Below are positions 1-9,135 of a stretch of 64,000 bases of DNA, one piece after another. The position numbers and the translations under genes are program-made. Under the pieces are notes generated by a model. The model worked only from the letters and a program-made list of their open reading frames with translations, was not told the origin of the DNA and made no database searches. Each line of letters starts with the position of its first letter. The stretch's first letter is position 1. The stretch spans positions 372,001 through 436,000 of the forward strand of contig NZ_CP009632.1 in NCBI RefSeq assembly GCF_000959445.1. The letters run 5' to 3'. The stretch is from Burkholderia vietnamiensis LMG 10929 (lineage in GTDB: Bacteria > Pseudomonadota > Gammaproteobacteria > Burkholderiales > Burkholderiaceae).

Positions 1-1835
1 AAGACGGCGCTGGACAGCAGCGCGAGCACGAACGGCACGCAGCTGTCATCGGGCATCTTGAGGATCGCGCTCGGCTTCGCCGCGAGCGGCGTGACCGCCA
101 GCGCCTCGCGGCCGTGCGCGAGCCGATAGCCGACCCGCATGCTGCTGCGCTGCGCGGCGTCGCGCGTTTCCCACAGCGGATGCCGCGACGCGACGAGCGG
201 CAGCACCGCGAAGTTGTACGCCGGCGCGGGCGATGCGACCGACCATTCGAGCCCGGCCGCGCCCCACGGGTTCGCGCCGGCGCGCTGGCCGCGCCGCGCG
301 CTGACGAGCGCGTTGACGACGAACATCACGATGCCGATGCCGAACACGAACGAGCCGATCGTGGTCAGCAGGTTCGACGTGTCCCAGCCCATCCCGGACG
401 GGTACGTGTAGACGCGCCGCGGCATGCCGAGCAGCCCCGACACGTGCATCGGGAAGAAGCCGAGATTGAAGCCGACCAGCACGACCCAGAACGTCAGCCG
501 GCCGAAGCGCTCGTTCATCATCCGGCCCGTGAACTTCGGGAACCAGTACGTCACGCCGCCGAGCACGGGAAACACGTTGATCCCGAGCAGCACGTAATGC
601 AGGTGCGCGACGACGAAATACGTGTCGGTGAGCTGCCAGTCGAGCGGCACCGCGGCCGTCATCACGCCCGACACGCCGCCGATCACGAACATGAGCACGA
701 AGCTCGCGAGATAGAGGAACGGCGTGCGGAACACCGGTCGTCCGGTCCAGATCGTCGCGATCCACGCGAACACGGCGACCGCGCTCGGGATCGAGATCAG
801 CATGCTGGCCGCGCCGAAGAACGCGAGCGCGAGCGGCGCGATGCCGGTCGCGAACATGTGATGCACCCAGACCTCGAAGGCGATCAGCATCGTCGCGACC
901 GTTGATACCGCGACGGCTTCGTACGCGACGAGCGGGCGGCGGCAGAACGTCGGCAGCGCGTCCGACACGATACCCATCGCCGGCAGCACGACGACGTACA
1001 CCCACGGGTGCGCGAACATCCAGAACAGGTGCTGCCACAGCAGCGGCCGGCCGCCGTGCGCGACGTCGAAGAAATGCGTGCCGGCATTGCGGTCGAGCCA
1101 CAGCAGCAGGAACGCGAGGCTCACCGAGGGCACCGCCACGAGGTTCGCGACCGACGCGGTCAGCGTGCCCCAGACGATGATCGGCAGCCGGTCGATCGAC
1201 ATGCCGTGCGCACGCATGCGCAACAGCGTGACGACGAAGTTCGCGGCGCCCCCCGTCGTCGAGATGCCGAGCAGGATCATCCCGAGCGCGTAGATGTCGA
1301 TGTTCGCGCCCGCGCTGTAGTCGAGCGACGTGAGCGGCACGTAGTTGAACCAGCCGCCGTCGGGCACCGCGCCGAGCGGAAAGCTCGCGTACAGGAACAG
1401 CCCGGCGAACAGGAACACCCAGTACGAGAACGCGTTGAGCCGCGGGAACGCCATGTCGCGCGAGCCGAGCATCAGCGGCCACAGGTAGTTCGCGAAGCCG
1501 GACAGCACCGGCAGCGCGTACAGGAAGATCATCGTGACGCCGTGCATCGTGAACAGCGAGTCGTACTGCGCCGGGGTGAGCACCGTCGCGTTCGGCCGCG
1601 CGAGCTGGATGCGCATCACGAGCGCCTCGACGCCGCCGAGCAACAGGAACGCGAACGCGGTGACGATGTAGCGGATGCCGATGCGCTTGTGGTCCACCGT
1701 GCCGAGCCAGCCGCGCCAGCCGGGCGCCGACTCCCACAGCTCGGCGAGCGCCCGCTCGTGCTCGGAGCCCGGCGGCGCGTCGCCGAGGTCGGGCACGCGG
1801 CTGAGCGCGGAGCGCGTGTCGCGGGCAGCGGCCAT
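1..1835 (-). CDS. ctaD: Cytochrome c oxidase subunit I, caa3-type (partial, runs off left edge)
   Basis: Catalytic heme-copper subunit that reduces oxygen and pumps protons in the inner membrane. About 611 residues are visible and the 3' end lies outside the window. The translation shows the low-spin heme His (FTMHGVTMIF), the CuB His in AHPWVYVVVLP, the CuB pair WVHHMF, the heme pair VAHLHYVLLG and RDMAFPRLN with the D-channel Asp. The usual Glu of HPEVY is Trp here. The last visible stretch (MPDDSCVPFVLALLSSAV) looks like a new hydrophobic segment, so a subunit I-III fusion is likely (inference). The ATG at 1835 follows GGAGGA, 13 nt after the subunit II stop, so the two form an operon. Confidence 0.93.
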   Translation of the reverse strand, partial: MAAARDTRSALSRVPDLGDAPPGSEHERALAELWESAPGWRGWLGTVDHKRIGIRYIVTAFAFLLLGGVEALVMRIQLARPNATVLTPAQYDSLFTMHGVTMIFLYALPVLSGFANYLWPLMLGSRDMAFPRLNAFSYWVFLFAGLFLYASFPLGAVPDGGWFNYVPLTSLDYSAGANIDIYALGMILLGISTTGGAANFVVTLLRMRAHGMSIDRLPIIVWGTLTASVANLVAVPSVSLAFLLLWLDRNAGTHFFDVAHGGRPLLWQHLFWMFAHPWVYVVVLPAMGIVSDALPTFCRRPLVAYEAVAVSTVATMLIAFEVWVHHMFATGIAPLALAFFGAASMLISIPSAVAVFAWIATIWTGRPVFRTPFLYLASFVLMFVIGGVSGVMTAAVPLDWQLTDTYFVVAHLHYVLLGINVFPVLGGVTYWFPKFTGRMMNERFGRLTFWVVLVGFNLGFFPMHVSGLLGMPRRVYTYPSGMGWDTSNLLTTIGSFVFGIGIVMFVVNALVSARRGQRAGANPWGAAGLEWSVASPAPAYNFAVLPLVASRHPLWETRDAAQRSSMRVGYRLAHGREALAVTPLAAKPSAILKMPDDSCVPFVLALLSSAV

Positions 1836-1848
1836 CGTCATCCTCCGT

Positions 1849-2892
1849 TCAGTGCAGGGTTGCGAGATAGGCGGCGAGATCGTCGGCGTCGCGCGGCGCG
1901 AGCGCGAACGACGGCATCAGCGTTTGCGGCTTGCGCTGCTGCGCATGGGCGATCCAGTCGCGCAGGTTGGCCGGCGTGTTCTCCAGCGTGCCGGCCGCGA
2001 GCAGCCGGCGCGAGCCGACGTGCGTCAGGTCGGGGCCCGCATCGCCGGTCGCATCGGTGCCGCGCACCGCGTGGCAGCCGGCGCAGCGTTCGGTAAACAG
2101 GCGCCGGCCGCGCAATTCTGGGCCGGCGGCGTCAGCCGGCGCCGGCTGACGCTGCGCGGCGAGCCACGCGCGAAACGCGGCGGGCGGCTCGGCCACGACC
2201 TCGAACGCCATGTGCGCATGCTGCGCGCCGCAGTACTGCGAGCACTGCCCGCGATAGACGCCCGGCCGGTCGGCCTGCAGCCACTGGCGATTGGTCTGGC
2301 CGGGGATCGTCTGCGTCTTGCCGGCGAGTTGCGGTACCCAGAACGCGTGGATCACGTCGGCGCTCGTCAGTTCGACGAGCACCGGTTCGCCGACCGGGAT
2401 GTGTATCTCGTTCGCGGTGACGAACGCCGCGCCGTCCGCGTCGGCCAGATAGCGGACGGCCCACCACCAGTCGTGCGCGGTCACGCCGATCGTCAGCGCG
2501 GGCGGCCGCGGCGGCGCGGCCACCACCGCGAGCACGCGCAGCATGTAGACGAGCGAGCCGAACAGCAGCACGATCGAAACGGCCGTGCCGACCGTCACGA
2601 TGGTCAGCCCGCTGCGCGGGCCGGCCGCGCGCGGGCGGCGTCGGAAGATCGCGAGCGCCAGCAGCACGGCGATCGTCACGCACACCAACGTGCACAGCGC
2701 CAGCAACGCCCAGCCGAGCACCAGCACCGGCCGCGCGGCCGGCCCGGCCGCATGCGCGACGTACGCGAGCGGCAACGGGCCGGCCGGCGCGGCTGCCGCG
2801 CCGGCGGCATGCGCGAGCGACGGCGCGAGCGCGCACGCGGTCGAGCCGATGCGGGCGATACGGCATACGTTCATGAACGGCGGCACGAACAA
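1849..2892 (-). CDS. ctaC: Cytochrome c oxidase subunit II with fused cytochrome c domain (caa3-type)
   Basis: Accepts electrons from cytochrome c at CuA and passes them to subunit I. An N-terminal signal-like stretch (CALAPSLAHAAG) is followed by two membrane helices. The cupredoxin domain has AHDWWW, HAFWVPQL and the CuA ligands CSQYCGAQHAHM. The C-terminal c-type cytochrome has heme motif CAGCH and a distal Met in TLMPSF. The attached heme domain defines the caa3 class. A TTG at 2892 sits 6 nt after AGGAG and is my preferred start. The ATG at 2874 is the alternative but is badly spaced from any ribosome site. It is first in the operon, ahead of subunit I. Confidence 0.93.
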   Translation of the reverse strand: MFVPPFMNVCRIARIGSTACALAPSLAHAAGAAAAPAGPLPLAYVAHAAGPAARPVLVLGWALLALCTLVCVTIAVLLALAIFRRRPRAAGPRSGLTIVTVGTAVSIVLLFGSLVYMLRVLAVVAAPPRPPALTIGVTAHDWWWAVRYLADADGAAFVTANEIHIPVGEPVLVELTSADVIHAFWVPQLAGKTQTIPGQTNRQWLQADRPGVYRGQCSQYCGAQHAHMAFEVVAEPPAAFRAWLAAQRQPAPADAAGPELRGRRLFTERCAGCHAVRGTDATGDAGPDLTHVGSRRLLAAGTLENTPANLRDWIAHAQQRKPQTLMPSFALAPRDADDLAAYLATLH

Positions 2893-3140
2893 TGGCGGCT
2901 CCTGGTGTGATGCGGCGGCCCTTGCCGCACGCGTGTCGCGGCGAAGCAATTCCCGTGCGCGCGCCCGGCGCACGCCGACGGGCCGCGTGTTGCGTGCGCA
3001 ACGTCCGCCGCGTTACAGCGCGCTTGTAAAACGGGCGTCGACCTCGCGGCCACGCGCGTGCGCGCCGCGTTCGGCGCGGCGCGCGGCACGTCGCTTGCTG
3101 CGCCAGCCCGGACACCATGAACCGACGGGAGGACCTCATC
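2893..3140. promoter_or_regulatory. Divergent promoter region of oxidase and SDR-GH15 operons
   Basis: About 250 bp between two divergent operons. It contains an inverted repeat GTTGCG-TG-CGCAAC at 2989-3002 and, to its right, a GCGCTTGTAAAA stretch at 3020-3031. The symmetry and position suggest an operator. No regulator can be named from sequence alone. Confidence 0.4.
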
Positions 3141-4124
3141 GTGAAGACGGTTGCGATCACCGGCGCGAGCGCCGGCGTGGGCCGCGCGTGCGCGCACGCA
3201 TTCGCGCGGCGCGGCGCCAACGTCGCGCTGCTGGCGCGCGATCCGCGCGCGCTGCACGACACCGCGTGCGAAGTGCGTGCGTATGGCGTCGAGGCGCTGC
3301 CGATCGCCGTCGACGTCAGCGACGCCGCCGCGCTCGACGCCGCCGCCGAGCGCATCGAAAACGAACTCGGGCCGCTCGACGTGTGGGTCAACAACGCGAT
3401 GGTCACGGTGTTCGCGCCATTCGACGAGATCGCCCCCGACGACTATGCGCGCGTGACGGCGGTCACCTATCTCGGCTGCGTGTACGGCACGCGCGCGGCG
3501 CTCGCGCGGATGACGCCGCGCAACCGCGGCACGATCGTGCAGGTCGGCTCCGCGCTTGCCTACCGGTCGATTCCGCTGCAGGCGCCGTACTGCGGCGCGA
3601 AACACGCGATCCGCGGCTTCACCGACGCATTGCGCTGCGAGCTGCTAAATGCGCGCAGCCGCGTGCGTGTGACGATGGTGCAGTTGCCGGCGATCGACAC
3701 GCCGCAGTTCGACTGGGCCGCCTCCACGCTGCCGCACGAGCCGCGCCCGGTGGCACCCGTCTATGCGCCCGAAGTTGCGGCCGACGCGATCGTGCGCGCC
3801 GCGCGCCATCCGGGCCGCGAGCGCTGGGTCGGCTGGTCGTCGCTGGCCGCGATCGTCGCGAACGCGCTCGCGCCCGGCTGCTTCGACCGCTATCTGGCCC
3901 ATACGGCCGTGCGCGGCCAGCAACGCGATACGCCGGCCGGCCCGCGCGAATCGAACCTGTGGCATACGGTGCCCGGCCGTCACGGGACGCGCGGCGCCTT
4001 CGGCGCCGAAGCGCGCCGCAGCGGCGCCAACGCCGGGCTCGGCACGTCGCGCGCGCTCGCGTACGGCGCGGTGGGCGCGCTGCTGGCAGCGGGCTTCGTC
4101 GCCGCGCGCCGGCTCAAACGGTGA
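3141..4124 (+). CDS. Short-chain dehydrogenase/reductase with C-terminal membrane anchor
   Basis: NAD(P)-dependent oxidoreductase of unknown substrate. The translation has the nucleotide motif TGASAGVGRA, the NNA motif (VNNAMV), a Ser in VQVGSALAY and the catalytic YCGAKHA (Tyr-x3-Lys variant). After the Rossmann domain (about residues 1-235) is a linker, and then a C-terminal hydrophobic helix (YGAVGALLAAGFVAARR) that could tether it to the membrane. The GTG at 3141 follows GGGAGGA with good spacing and starts exactly at the MKTVAITGAS core. The in-frame ATG at 3117 lies upstream of that ribosome site. Its stop overlaps the next gene's GTG (GTGA), so the two are translationally coupled. Confidence 0.85.
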   Translation: MKTVAITGASAGVGRACAHAFARRGANVALLARDPRALHDTACEVRAYGVEALPIAVDVSDAAALDAAAERIENELGPLDVWVNNAMVTVFAPFDEIAPDDYARVTAVTYLGCVYGTRAALARMTPRNRGTIVQVGSALAYRSIPLQAPYCGAKHAIRGFTDALRCELLNARSRVRVTMVQLPAIDTPQFDWAASTLPHEPRPVAPVYAPEVAADAIVRAARHPGRERWVGWSSLAAIVANALAPGCFDRYLAHTAVRGQQRDTPAGPRESNLWHTVPGRHGTRGAFGAEARRSGANAGLGTSRALAYGAVGALLAAGFVAARRLKR

Positions 4125-5920
4125 GCGCGGTGCGCATCGAGGACTACGCGTTGATCGGCGACGGCCGCAGCGCCGCGCTCGTCGCGCGCGACGGCAGCAT
4201 CGACTGGCTGTGCTGGCCCGACTTCGATTCGCCGCCGTGCTTCGCCGCGCTCGTCGGCACGCCGGCGAACGGCCGCTTGCGCATCGCGCCGTACGAGCCG
4301 CCCGCCAGTGTCACGCGTCGCTATCTGCCCGGCACCGCGATACTCGAGACGACCTTCGACACGTCGACCGGCTGCGTGCGCGTGCTCGACTGGATGAGCT
4401 GGGCCGCGCGCGACCCGTGCCTGATCCGCAGCGTGCGCGGCGAGCGCGGCACCGTAACGCTCGACGTCGATCTCGGCGTGCGCTTCGACTACGGCCGTGC
4501 GTTGCCGTGGTGCCAACGCGTCGGCCGGCGCTGGCGGATGATGACGGGCGGCGACGCGATGTGGGTCGACAGCGACGTGCGGCTCGACGTGCGGGCCGAC
4601 CGGCTGGTCGGCACGCAGCGCATCGCGGCGGGCGAGCGCGCGCAGCTGTGCATCAGCTACGCGCGCTCGTACGACGGGCCGCCGGCGGTGCCCGACGCGT
4701 ACGCGTCGTTGGGCGACACGCATGCGTTCTGGCGCGACTGGTCGGCCTGCAACGCGGCGCAGGGCCCGTATCGCGACGCGATCGAGCGCGCGCTGATCAC
4801 GGTGAAGCTGCTGTCGAGCGTGCGCACCGGCGGCATCGTCGCGGCGCCGACCGGCTCGCTGCCCGAGCGCCTGGGCGGCGCGCGCAACTGGGATTACCGG
4901 TTCTGCTGGCTGCGCGACGCGAGCTTCACGTTGCGCGCGTTCGCGCGCTGCGGCTATCGCGCCGAAGCCGCGCGCTGGCGCGACTGGCTGGTGCGTGCGA
5001 TCGCCGATCACCCGGCGCAATTGCGCGTGCTGTACGGGGCGGACGGCAGCCGGCGCGCGGACGAGTGGCAGGCCGCGCATCTGGCCGGCTACGAAGGCGC
5101 GCAGCCGGTGCGCTTCGGCAACGCGGCGGCCGGGCAGTTGCAGCTCGACGTGTACGGCGAGGTGCTCGGCGCGCTGTACCATGCGCGCCGGCACGGACTG
5201 CCGCCCGACGACGACGCGTGGCTGCTCGAACGGCGGCTGCTCGAGCATCTCGCGACGATCTGGCGCGAGCCCGACGAAGGGATCTGGGAGGTGCGCAGCG
5301 GCCGGCACCGCTTCACGTCGTCGAAGGTGATGGTGTGGGCGGCCATCGAAAGCGCATCCAACTCGGCGTGCGCGTTCGGCCATCGCGCGCCGCTCGACGC
5401 ATGGCGGCGCTGGGCCGACGAAGTACGCGCCGACGTGCTCGCGCACGGCTACCATGCGCGGCTCGGCCGCTTCGTCGATCGCTACGACGGCGACGGCCTC
5501 GACGCAAGCCTGTTGCTCATTCCGCTAACCGGCATGCTCGACGCGTCGGATCCGCGGGTCGCGGCGACCGTCGCCGCGATCGAGCGCGAGCTGCTGGTCG
5601 ACGGCCTGCCGCTGCGCTACCGGTCGTCGCATTTCGCCGATGGTTGCGAGGGCGACGAGGGCGCGTTCGTTGCCGCCGGCTTCTGGCTCGCGCAGGTGTA
5701 TGGGATGCAGCGCCGCGACGCCGACGCGCGCGCCTTGTTCGAACGCCTGCTCGCACTGCGCAACGACGTGGGCTTGCTTGCCGAGGAATACGACGTCGAC
5801 GCACGGCGCATGTGCGGCAATTTTCCGTTCACGCTCGCGCACGTCGGGCTCGTGAACGCGGCGCTCGCGTTGCAGCGCGACGAAGGCGACGACGGCAGCG
5901 GCAGCGGCGATCGTCGCTGA
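4121..5920 (+). CDS. Glycoside hydrolase family 15 protein (glucoamylase/trehalase type)
   Basis: 599-residue cytoplasmic protein without signal peptide. The N-terminal beta domain has IEDYALIGDGRSAALVARDGSIDWLCWPDFDS, typical of bacterial GH15 (written here only as landmarks: IEDYALIGDG, then SIDWLCWPDF). The (alpha/alpha)6 domain has ARNWDYRFCWLRDASF, with the catalytic-acid region WLRD, and a C-terminal AEEYD-containing segment near residue 550 that carries the second Glu. Family members hydrolyse alpha-glucans or trehalose; the substrate cannot be read from sequence. The GTG start overlaps the SDR stop by four bases. The SDR coupling suggests linked sugar metabolism, perhaps of trehalose or glycogen (inference). 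Confidence 0.88.
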   Translation: MSAVRIEDYALIGDGRSAALVARDGSIDWLCWPDFDSPPCFAALVGTPANGRLRIAPYEPPASVTRRYLPGTAILETTFDTSTGCVRVLDWMSWAARDPCLIRSVRGERGTVTLDVDLGVRFDYGRALPWCQRVGRRWRMMTGGDAMWVDSDVRLDVRADRLVGTQRIAAGERAQLCISYARSYDGPPAVPDAYASLGDTHAFWRDWSACNAAQGPYRDAIERALITVKLLSSVRTGGIVAAPTGSLPERLGGARNWDYRFCWLRDASFTLRAFARCGYRAEAARWRDWLVRAIADHPAQLRVLYGADGSRRADEWQAAHLAGYEGAQPVRFGNAAAGQLQLDVYGEVLGALYHARRHGLPPDDDAWLLERRLLEHLATIWREPDEGIWEVRSGRHRFTSSKVMVWAAIESASNSACAFGHRAPLDAWRRWADEVRADVLAHGYHARLGRFVDRYDGDGLDASLLLIPLTGMLDASDPRVAATVAAIERELLVDGLPLRYRSSHFADGCEGDEGAFVAAGFWLAQVYGMQRRDADARALFERLLALRNDVGLLAEEYDVDARRMCGNFPFTLAHVGLVNAALALQRDEGDDGSGSGDRR

Positions 5921-5968
5921 CGCTGCCGCGTCGATCCGCCGTCGCGCGCCGTCGGCCGCCGCGTACGC

Positions 5969-7795
5969 CTACGACTCTCCCTTGTGCCCGTCGCCGCCGC
6001 GCTCGCCGTTGCCCGGCAGCACGGCCGACAACACCTGCCGCGCGGTTTCGACGATCACGTTCGCTTCGCGCGGGTCGCCCTTCACGAGCGCCTGCGCGAA
6101 GTGCTTCGCCTGCTGCAGCGTGACGTGCGGCGGCAGCGGCGGCACTTCCGGGTCGCTCTTCACTTCGAGCACGACCGGCCGGTCGGACGCGAGCGCCTCT
6201 TCCCACGCGGCGCCGAGCTGTTCCGGATCGTCGACGTAGATGCCCTTGAGCCCCACCAGCGTCGCGAAGCGGTAGTAGGGCACGTTCGGAATCTGCTGCG
6301 ACGTGTCGAACTTCGGATCGCCTTCCATCACGCGCTGCTCCCACGTGACCTGGTTCAGGTCCTCGTTGTTCAGCACCATGCAGATCCAGCACGGGTCGGC
6401 CCATTGCCGCCAGTATTTCGCGACGGTGATCAGCTCGGCCATGTTGTTCATCTGCATCGCGCCGTCGCCGACCATCGCGATCACCGGGCGCAGCGGATAC
6501 GCGAACTTCGCGGCGATCGCATACGGCACGGCCGCGCCCATCGACGCCAGGCCGCCCGACAGCGAGCCCATCATCCCGCGCCGGATCATCAGGTCGCGCG
6601 CATACCAGTTCGCGCAGGAGCCCGAATCGCTCGTCAGGATCACGTCGGCGGGCAGGCGCGGGGACAGCTCGGTGAACGCGCGCTGCGGGTTCACGCCGCG
6701 GCCCGCGCTCGCCTTCGCGGCCGCGCGCGCGGCGAGCGTGTCGTGCCAGTCGGCATTCCATTTGGCGATCCGGTCGCGCCACGCGGTGTCCTGCCGCTCC
6801 TTCAGCAGCGGCAGCAGTGCGCGCAGCGTCTCGGCGCTGTCGCCGACGAGGTTTACTTCCATCGGATAGCGCAGGCTCAGCATGTCGGCCTTCAGGTCGA
6901 TCTGCACGCCGCGCGCCTGGCCCTCCTTGGGCAGAAACTCCGAGTAGGGGAAGCCGGAGCCGACCACCAGCAGCGTGTCGCATTCGTTCATCAGCTCGTA
7001 GCTCGGCTTGGTGCCGAGCAGCCCGATCGAGCCGGTCACCCACGGCAGGTCGTCCGGCAACGCGGCCTTGCCGAGCAACGCCTTCGCGGCGCCCGCGCCG
7101 AGCCGGTCGGCCACCGCGATCACGTCGTCGGTCGCGTGCAGCGCGCCGGCGCCCACCAGCATCGCGACCTTCTTGCCGGCGTTGAGCACGTCGGCCGCGC
7201 GCTGCAGGTCGTCCGCGTACGGCACGACCTTTGGCCGCGTATAGCCGACGCCCGAATGGACGGTGCCGTGCGCGCGCTTCGGCGGCGCGTAGTCGAGCTC
7301 CTGCAGATCGTTCGGTAGCACCAGCGCCGTGACCGTGCGCGCGCCGAGCGCGGTGCGCACCGCGCGGTCGACGAGATGGCGCACCTGGCCGGGCACCACT
7401 GCAAGCTGCACGAAAGCACCGGCGACGTCCTTGAACAGCGCCGGCAGATCGACCTCCTGCTGATAGTGGCCGCCGAGCGCGGTGCGCGCCTGCTGGCCGA
7501 CGATCGCGAGCACCGGCATGTGATCGAGCCGCGCATCGTACAGCCCGGTCACCAGATGCGCGGCGCCGGGGCCGGAGGTCGCGACGCATACGCCGAGCTC
7601 GCCTGTAAATTTTGCATGCGCCGATGCCATGAAGGCCGCCATCTCCTCGTGACGCGCCTGGATGAATTCGATCTTGCCGCCGGCTCGCGCGAGCGCGCCG
7701 AAAAAGCCGTTGATGCCGTCGCCGGGGTAGCCGTACACGCGCCGCACGCCCCAGTCGTACAGCCGTTCGACGATGAAATCCGCCACTGTCGCCAT
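5969..7795 (-). CDS. Thiamine diphosphate-dependent enzyme, pyruvate oxidase/acetolactate synthase-like
   Basis: 608-residue member of the POX/AHAS family. The N-terminal pyrimidine-binding domain has the catalytic Glu in QARHEEMAAF, the central domain binds nucleotide, and the C-terminal domain has the ThDP-Mg motif starting GDGAMQMNN. The closest functional type is pyruvate:quinone oxidoreductase (PoxB), which feeds electrons to the quinone pool and makes acetate. A clear C-terminal membrane-binding helix is not evident, so the activity remains open. The ATG at 7795 follows GGAGAA. It is convergent with the GH15 gene and divergent from the enolase-superfamily gene. Confidence 0.85.
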   Translation of the reverse strand: MATVADFIVERLYDWGVRRVYGYPGDGINGFFGALARAGGKIEFIQARHEEMAAFMASAHAKFTGELGVCVATSGPGAAHLVTGLYDARLDHMPVLAIVGQQARTALGGHYQQEVDLPALFKDVAGAFVQLAVVPGQVRHLVDRAVRTALGARTVTALVLPNDLQELDYAPPKRAHGTVHSGVGYTRPKVVPYADDLQRAADVLNAGKKVAMLVGAGALHATDDVIAVADRLGAGAAKALLGKAALPDDLPWVTGSIGLLGTKPSYELMNECDTLLVVGSGFPYSEFLPKEGQARGVQIDLKADMLSLRYPMEVNLVGDSAETLRALLPLLKERQDTAWRDRIAKWNADWHDTLAARAAAKASAGRGVNPQRAFTELSPRLPADVILTSDSGSCANWYARDLMIRRGMMGSLSGGLASMGAAVPYAIAAKFAYPLRPVIAMVGDGAMQMNNMAELITVAKYWRQWADPCWICMVLNNEDLNQVTWEQRVMEGDPKFDTSQQIPNVPYYRFATLVGLKGIYVDDPEQLGAAWEEALASDRPVVLEVKSDPEVPPLPPHVTLQQAKHFAQALVKGDPREANVIVETARQVLSAVLPGNGERGGDGHKGES

Positions 7796-7992
7796 GCCGA
7801 TTCTCCTTCGTTCCGGATGAGCCGATGCGTCGCGCGAACCGACCTCGCCGCACGCCGCGCTGCAGGGCGGCGCGCAAGCGCCGTGCCGTGCGGCCCGCGG
7901 CCGCTTGCGCCGGGCACGCGCGTTGCACGCCGTCGTTACAGACAACCCGCAGATCAACTGCAAGCAAACCGCAAGCGTTCCGGAGCGCAACG

Positions 7993-9093
7993 ATGGCACT
8001 TTCCGCGGCACCGACGATCGACGACGTGCGAGCCCGCGCATACCGCGTGCCGACCGATCGGCCCGAGGCCGACGGCACCTATGCGTGGACGGCGACGACG
8101 ATCGTCGTCGTCGAGATCGACGCCGCGGGCGTCACCGGCCTCGGCTACACGTACAGCGACGCGAGCGCCGCGACGCTCGCGACGTCACTCATTGCAGGCG
8201 TGTTGCGCCACCGGCCGCTCGTCGACATTCCGGCCGCCGTCGACGCGATGTGGCGCGCGGTGCGCAACGTCGGGCGGGCCGGCATCGCGGCCACCGCGAT
8301 TTCCGCGCTCGACACGGCGCTGTGGGACGCGAAGGCGAAGCTCGCGGGCGTGCCGCTGGCGATGCTGCTCGGCCGTGCGCGCGAGCGCGTGCCGGTGTAC
8401 GGCAGCGGCGGCTTCACCACCTACGACGACGCGACGCTCGCGGCGCAGCTCGACGGCTGGCGCAGCGACGGCGTGCATGCATGCAAGGTCAAGATCGGCA
8501 CGGACGATGCGCGCGACCCGTCGCGCGTGCGGCTCGCGCGCGCCGCGCTCGGCCCCGACGTCGACCTGTTCGTCGACGCGAACGGCGCGTATGCGCCGCG
8601 CACGGCGCTCGCGTTCGCGGACGCGGCGGCCGACTGCGCGATCCGCTGGTTCGAGGAGCCGGTCAGCAGCGACGACGTCGACGGGCTGCGCTTCGTGCGC
8701 GAGCACGTCGGCGCGCAGATCGACGTCGCGGCGGGCGAATACGCGTACACGCCCGACGACTTCCGGCGCCTGCTCGAAGGCCGCGCGGTCGACGTGCTGC
8801 AAGCCGATGCGACGCGCTGCGGCGGCGTCAGCGGTTTTCTGGCGGCCGGCGCGCTGGCCGCGGCGCACCACGTCGACCTGTCGGCCCACTGCGCGCCCGC
8901 GCTGCACCGGCACGTCGGTTGCGTCGCGCCGCGGATGCGTCACGTCGAGTGGTTTCACGATCACGTGCGGATCGAGCGAATGATGTTCGACGGTGCGCCG
9001 CAGCTGGTCGACGGCGCACTCGAAATCGATGCGACGCGCGCGGGGCTCGGCCTCGAACTGCGCGAAGCCGACGTCGCCGGCTTCGCGCTCTGA
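7993..9093 (+). CDS. Enolase-superfamily protein (mandelate racemase/muconate lactonizing type)
   Basis: 366 residues. The N-terminal capping domain is followed by a beta/alpha barrel with the catalytic Lys in CKVKIG, metal ligands in LFVDANGAY, WFEEPV and AAGEYAY, the barrel motif QADATRCGGVSG and the catalytic His in SAHCAPALH. Members abstract the proton alpha to a carboxylate of an acid-sugar and eliminate or racemise it. The substrate is likely an acid sugar but cannot be assigned. The ATG at 7993 follows CGGAG. It stands 42 bp ahead of a membrane-protein and GMC dehydrogenase operon, consistent with sugar-acid oxidation. Confidence 0.85.
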   Translation: MALSAAPTIDDVRARAYRVPTDRPEADGTYAWTATTIVVVEIDAAGVTGLGYTYSDASAATLATSLIAGVLRHRPLVDIPAAVDAMWRAVRNVGRAGIAATAISALDTALWDAKAKLAGVPLAMLLGRARERVPVYGSGGFTTYDDATLAAQLDGWRSDGVHACKVKIGTDDARDPSRVRLARAALGPDVDLFVDANGAYAPRTALAFADAAADCAIRWFEEPVSSDDVDGLRFVREHVGAQIDVAAGEYAYTPDDFRRLLEGRAVDVLQADATRCGGVSGFLAAGALAAAHHVDLSAHCAPALHRHVGCVAPRMRHVEWFHDHVRIERMMFDGAPQLVDGALEIDATRAGLGLELREADVAGFAL

Positions 9094-9135
9094 CGAACCC
9101 GCGCGACCCACCACCGCCACGAGCGAGGAGGACGA

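Noticed and set aside
46..1737. Arg-rich 563-residue minus-strand frame over subunit I
   Set aside because: Another frame on the same strand gives an exact heme-copper oxidase; this one is a shadow.
2585..4120. Very long open frame extending the GH15 protein upstream
   Set aside because: The upstream part is arginine/alanine-rich shadow coding of the SDR gene in another frame; the GH15 domain begins exactly at GTG 4121.
5829..8078. Arg/Ala-rich 749-residue minus-strand frame
   Set aside because: Overlaps the pyruvate-oxidase-like gene in another frame and has no domain content.
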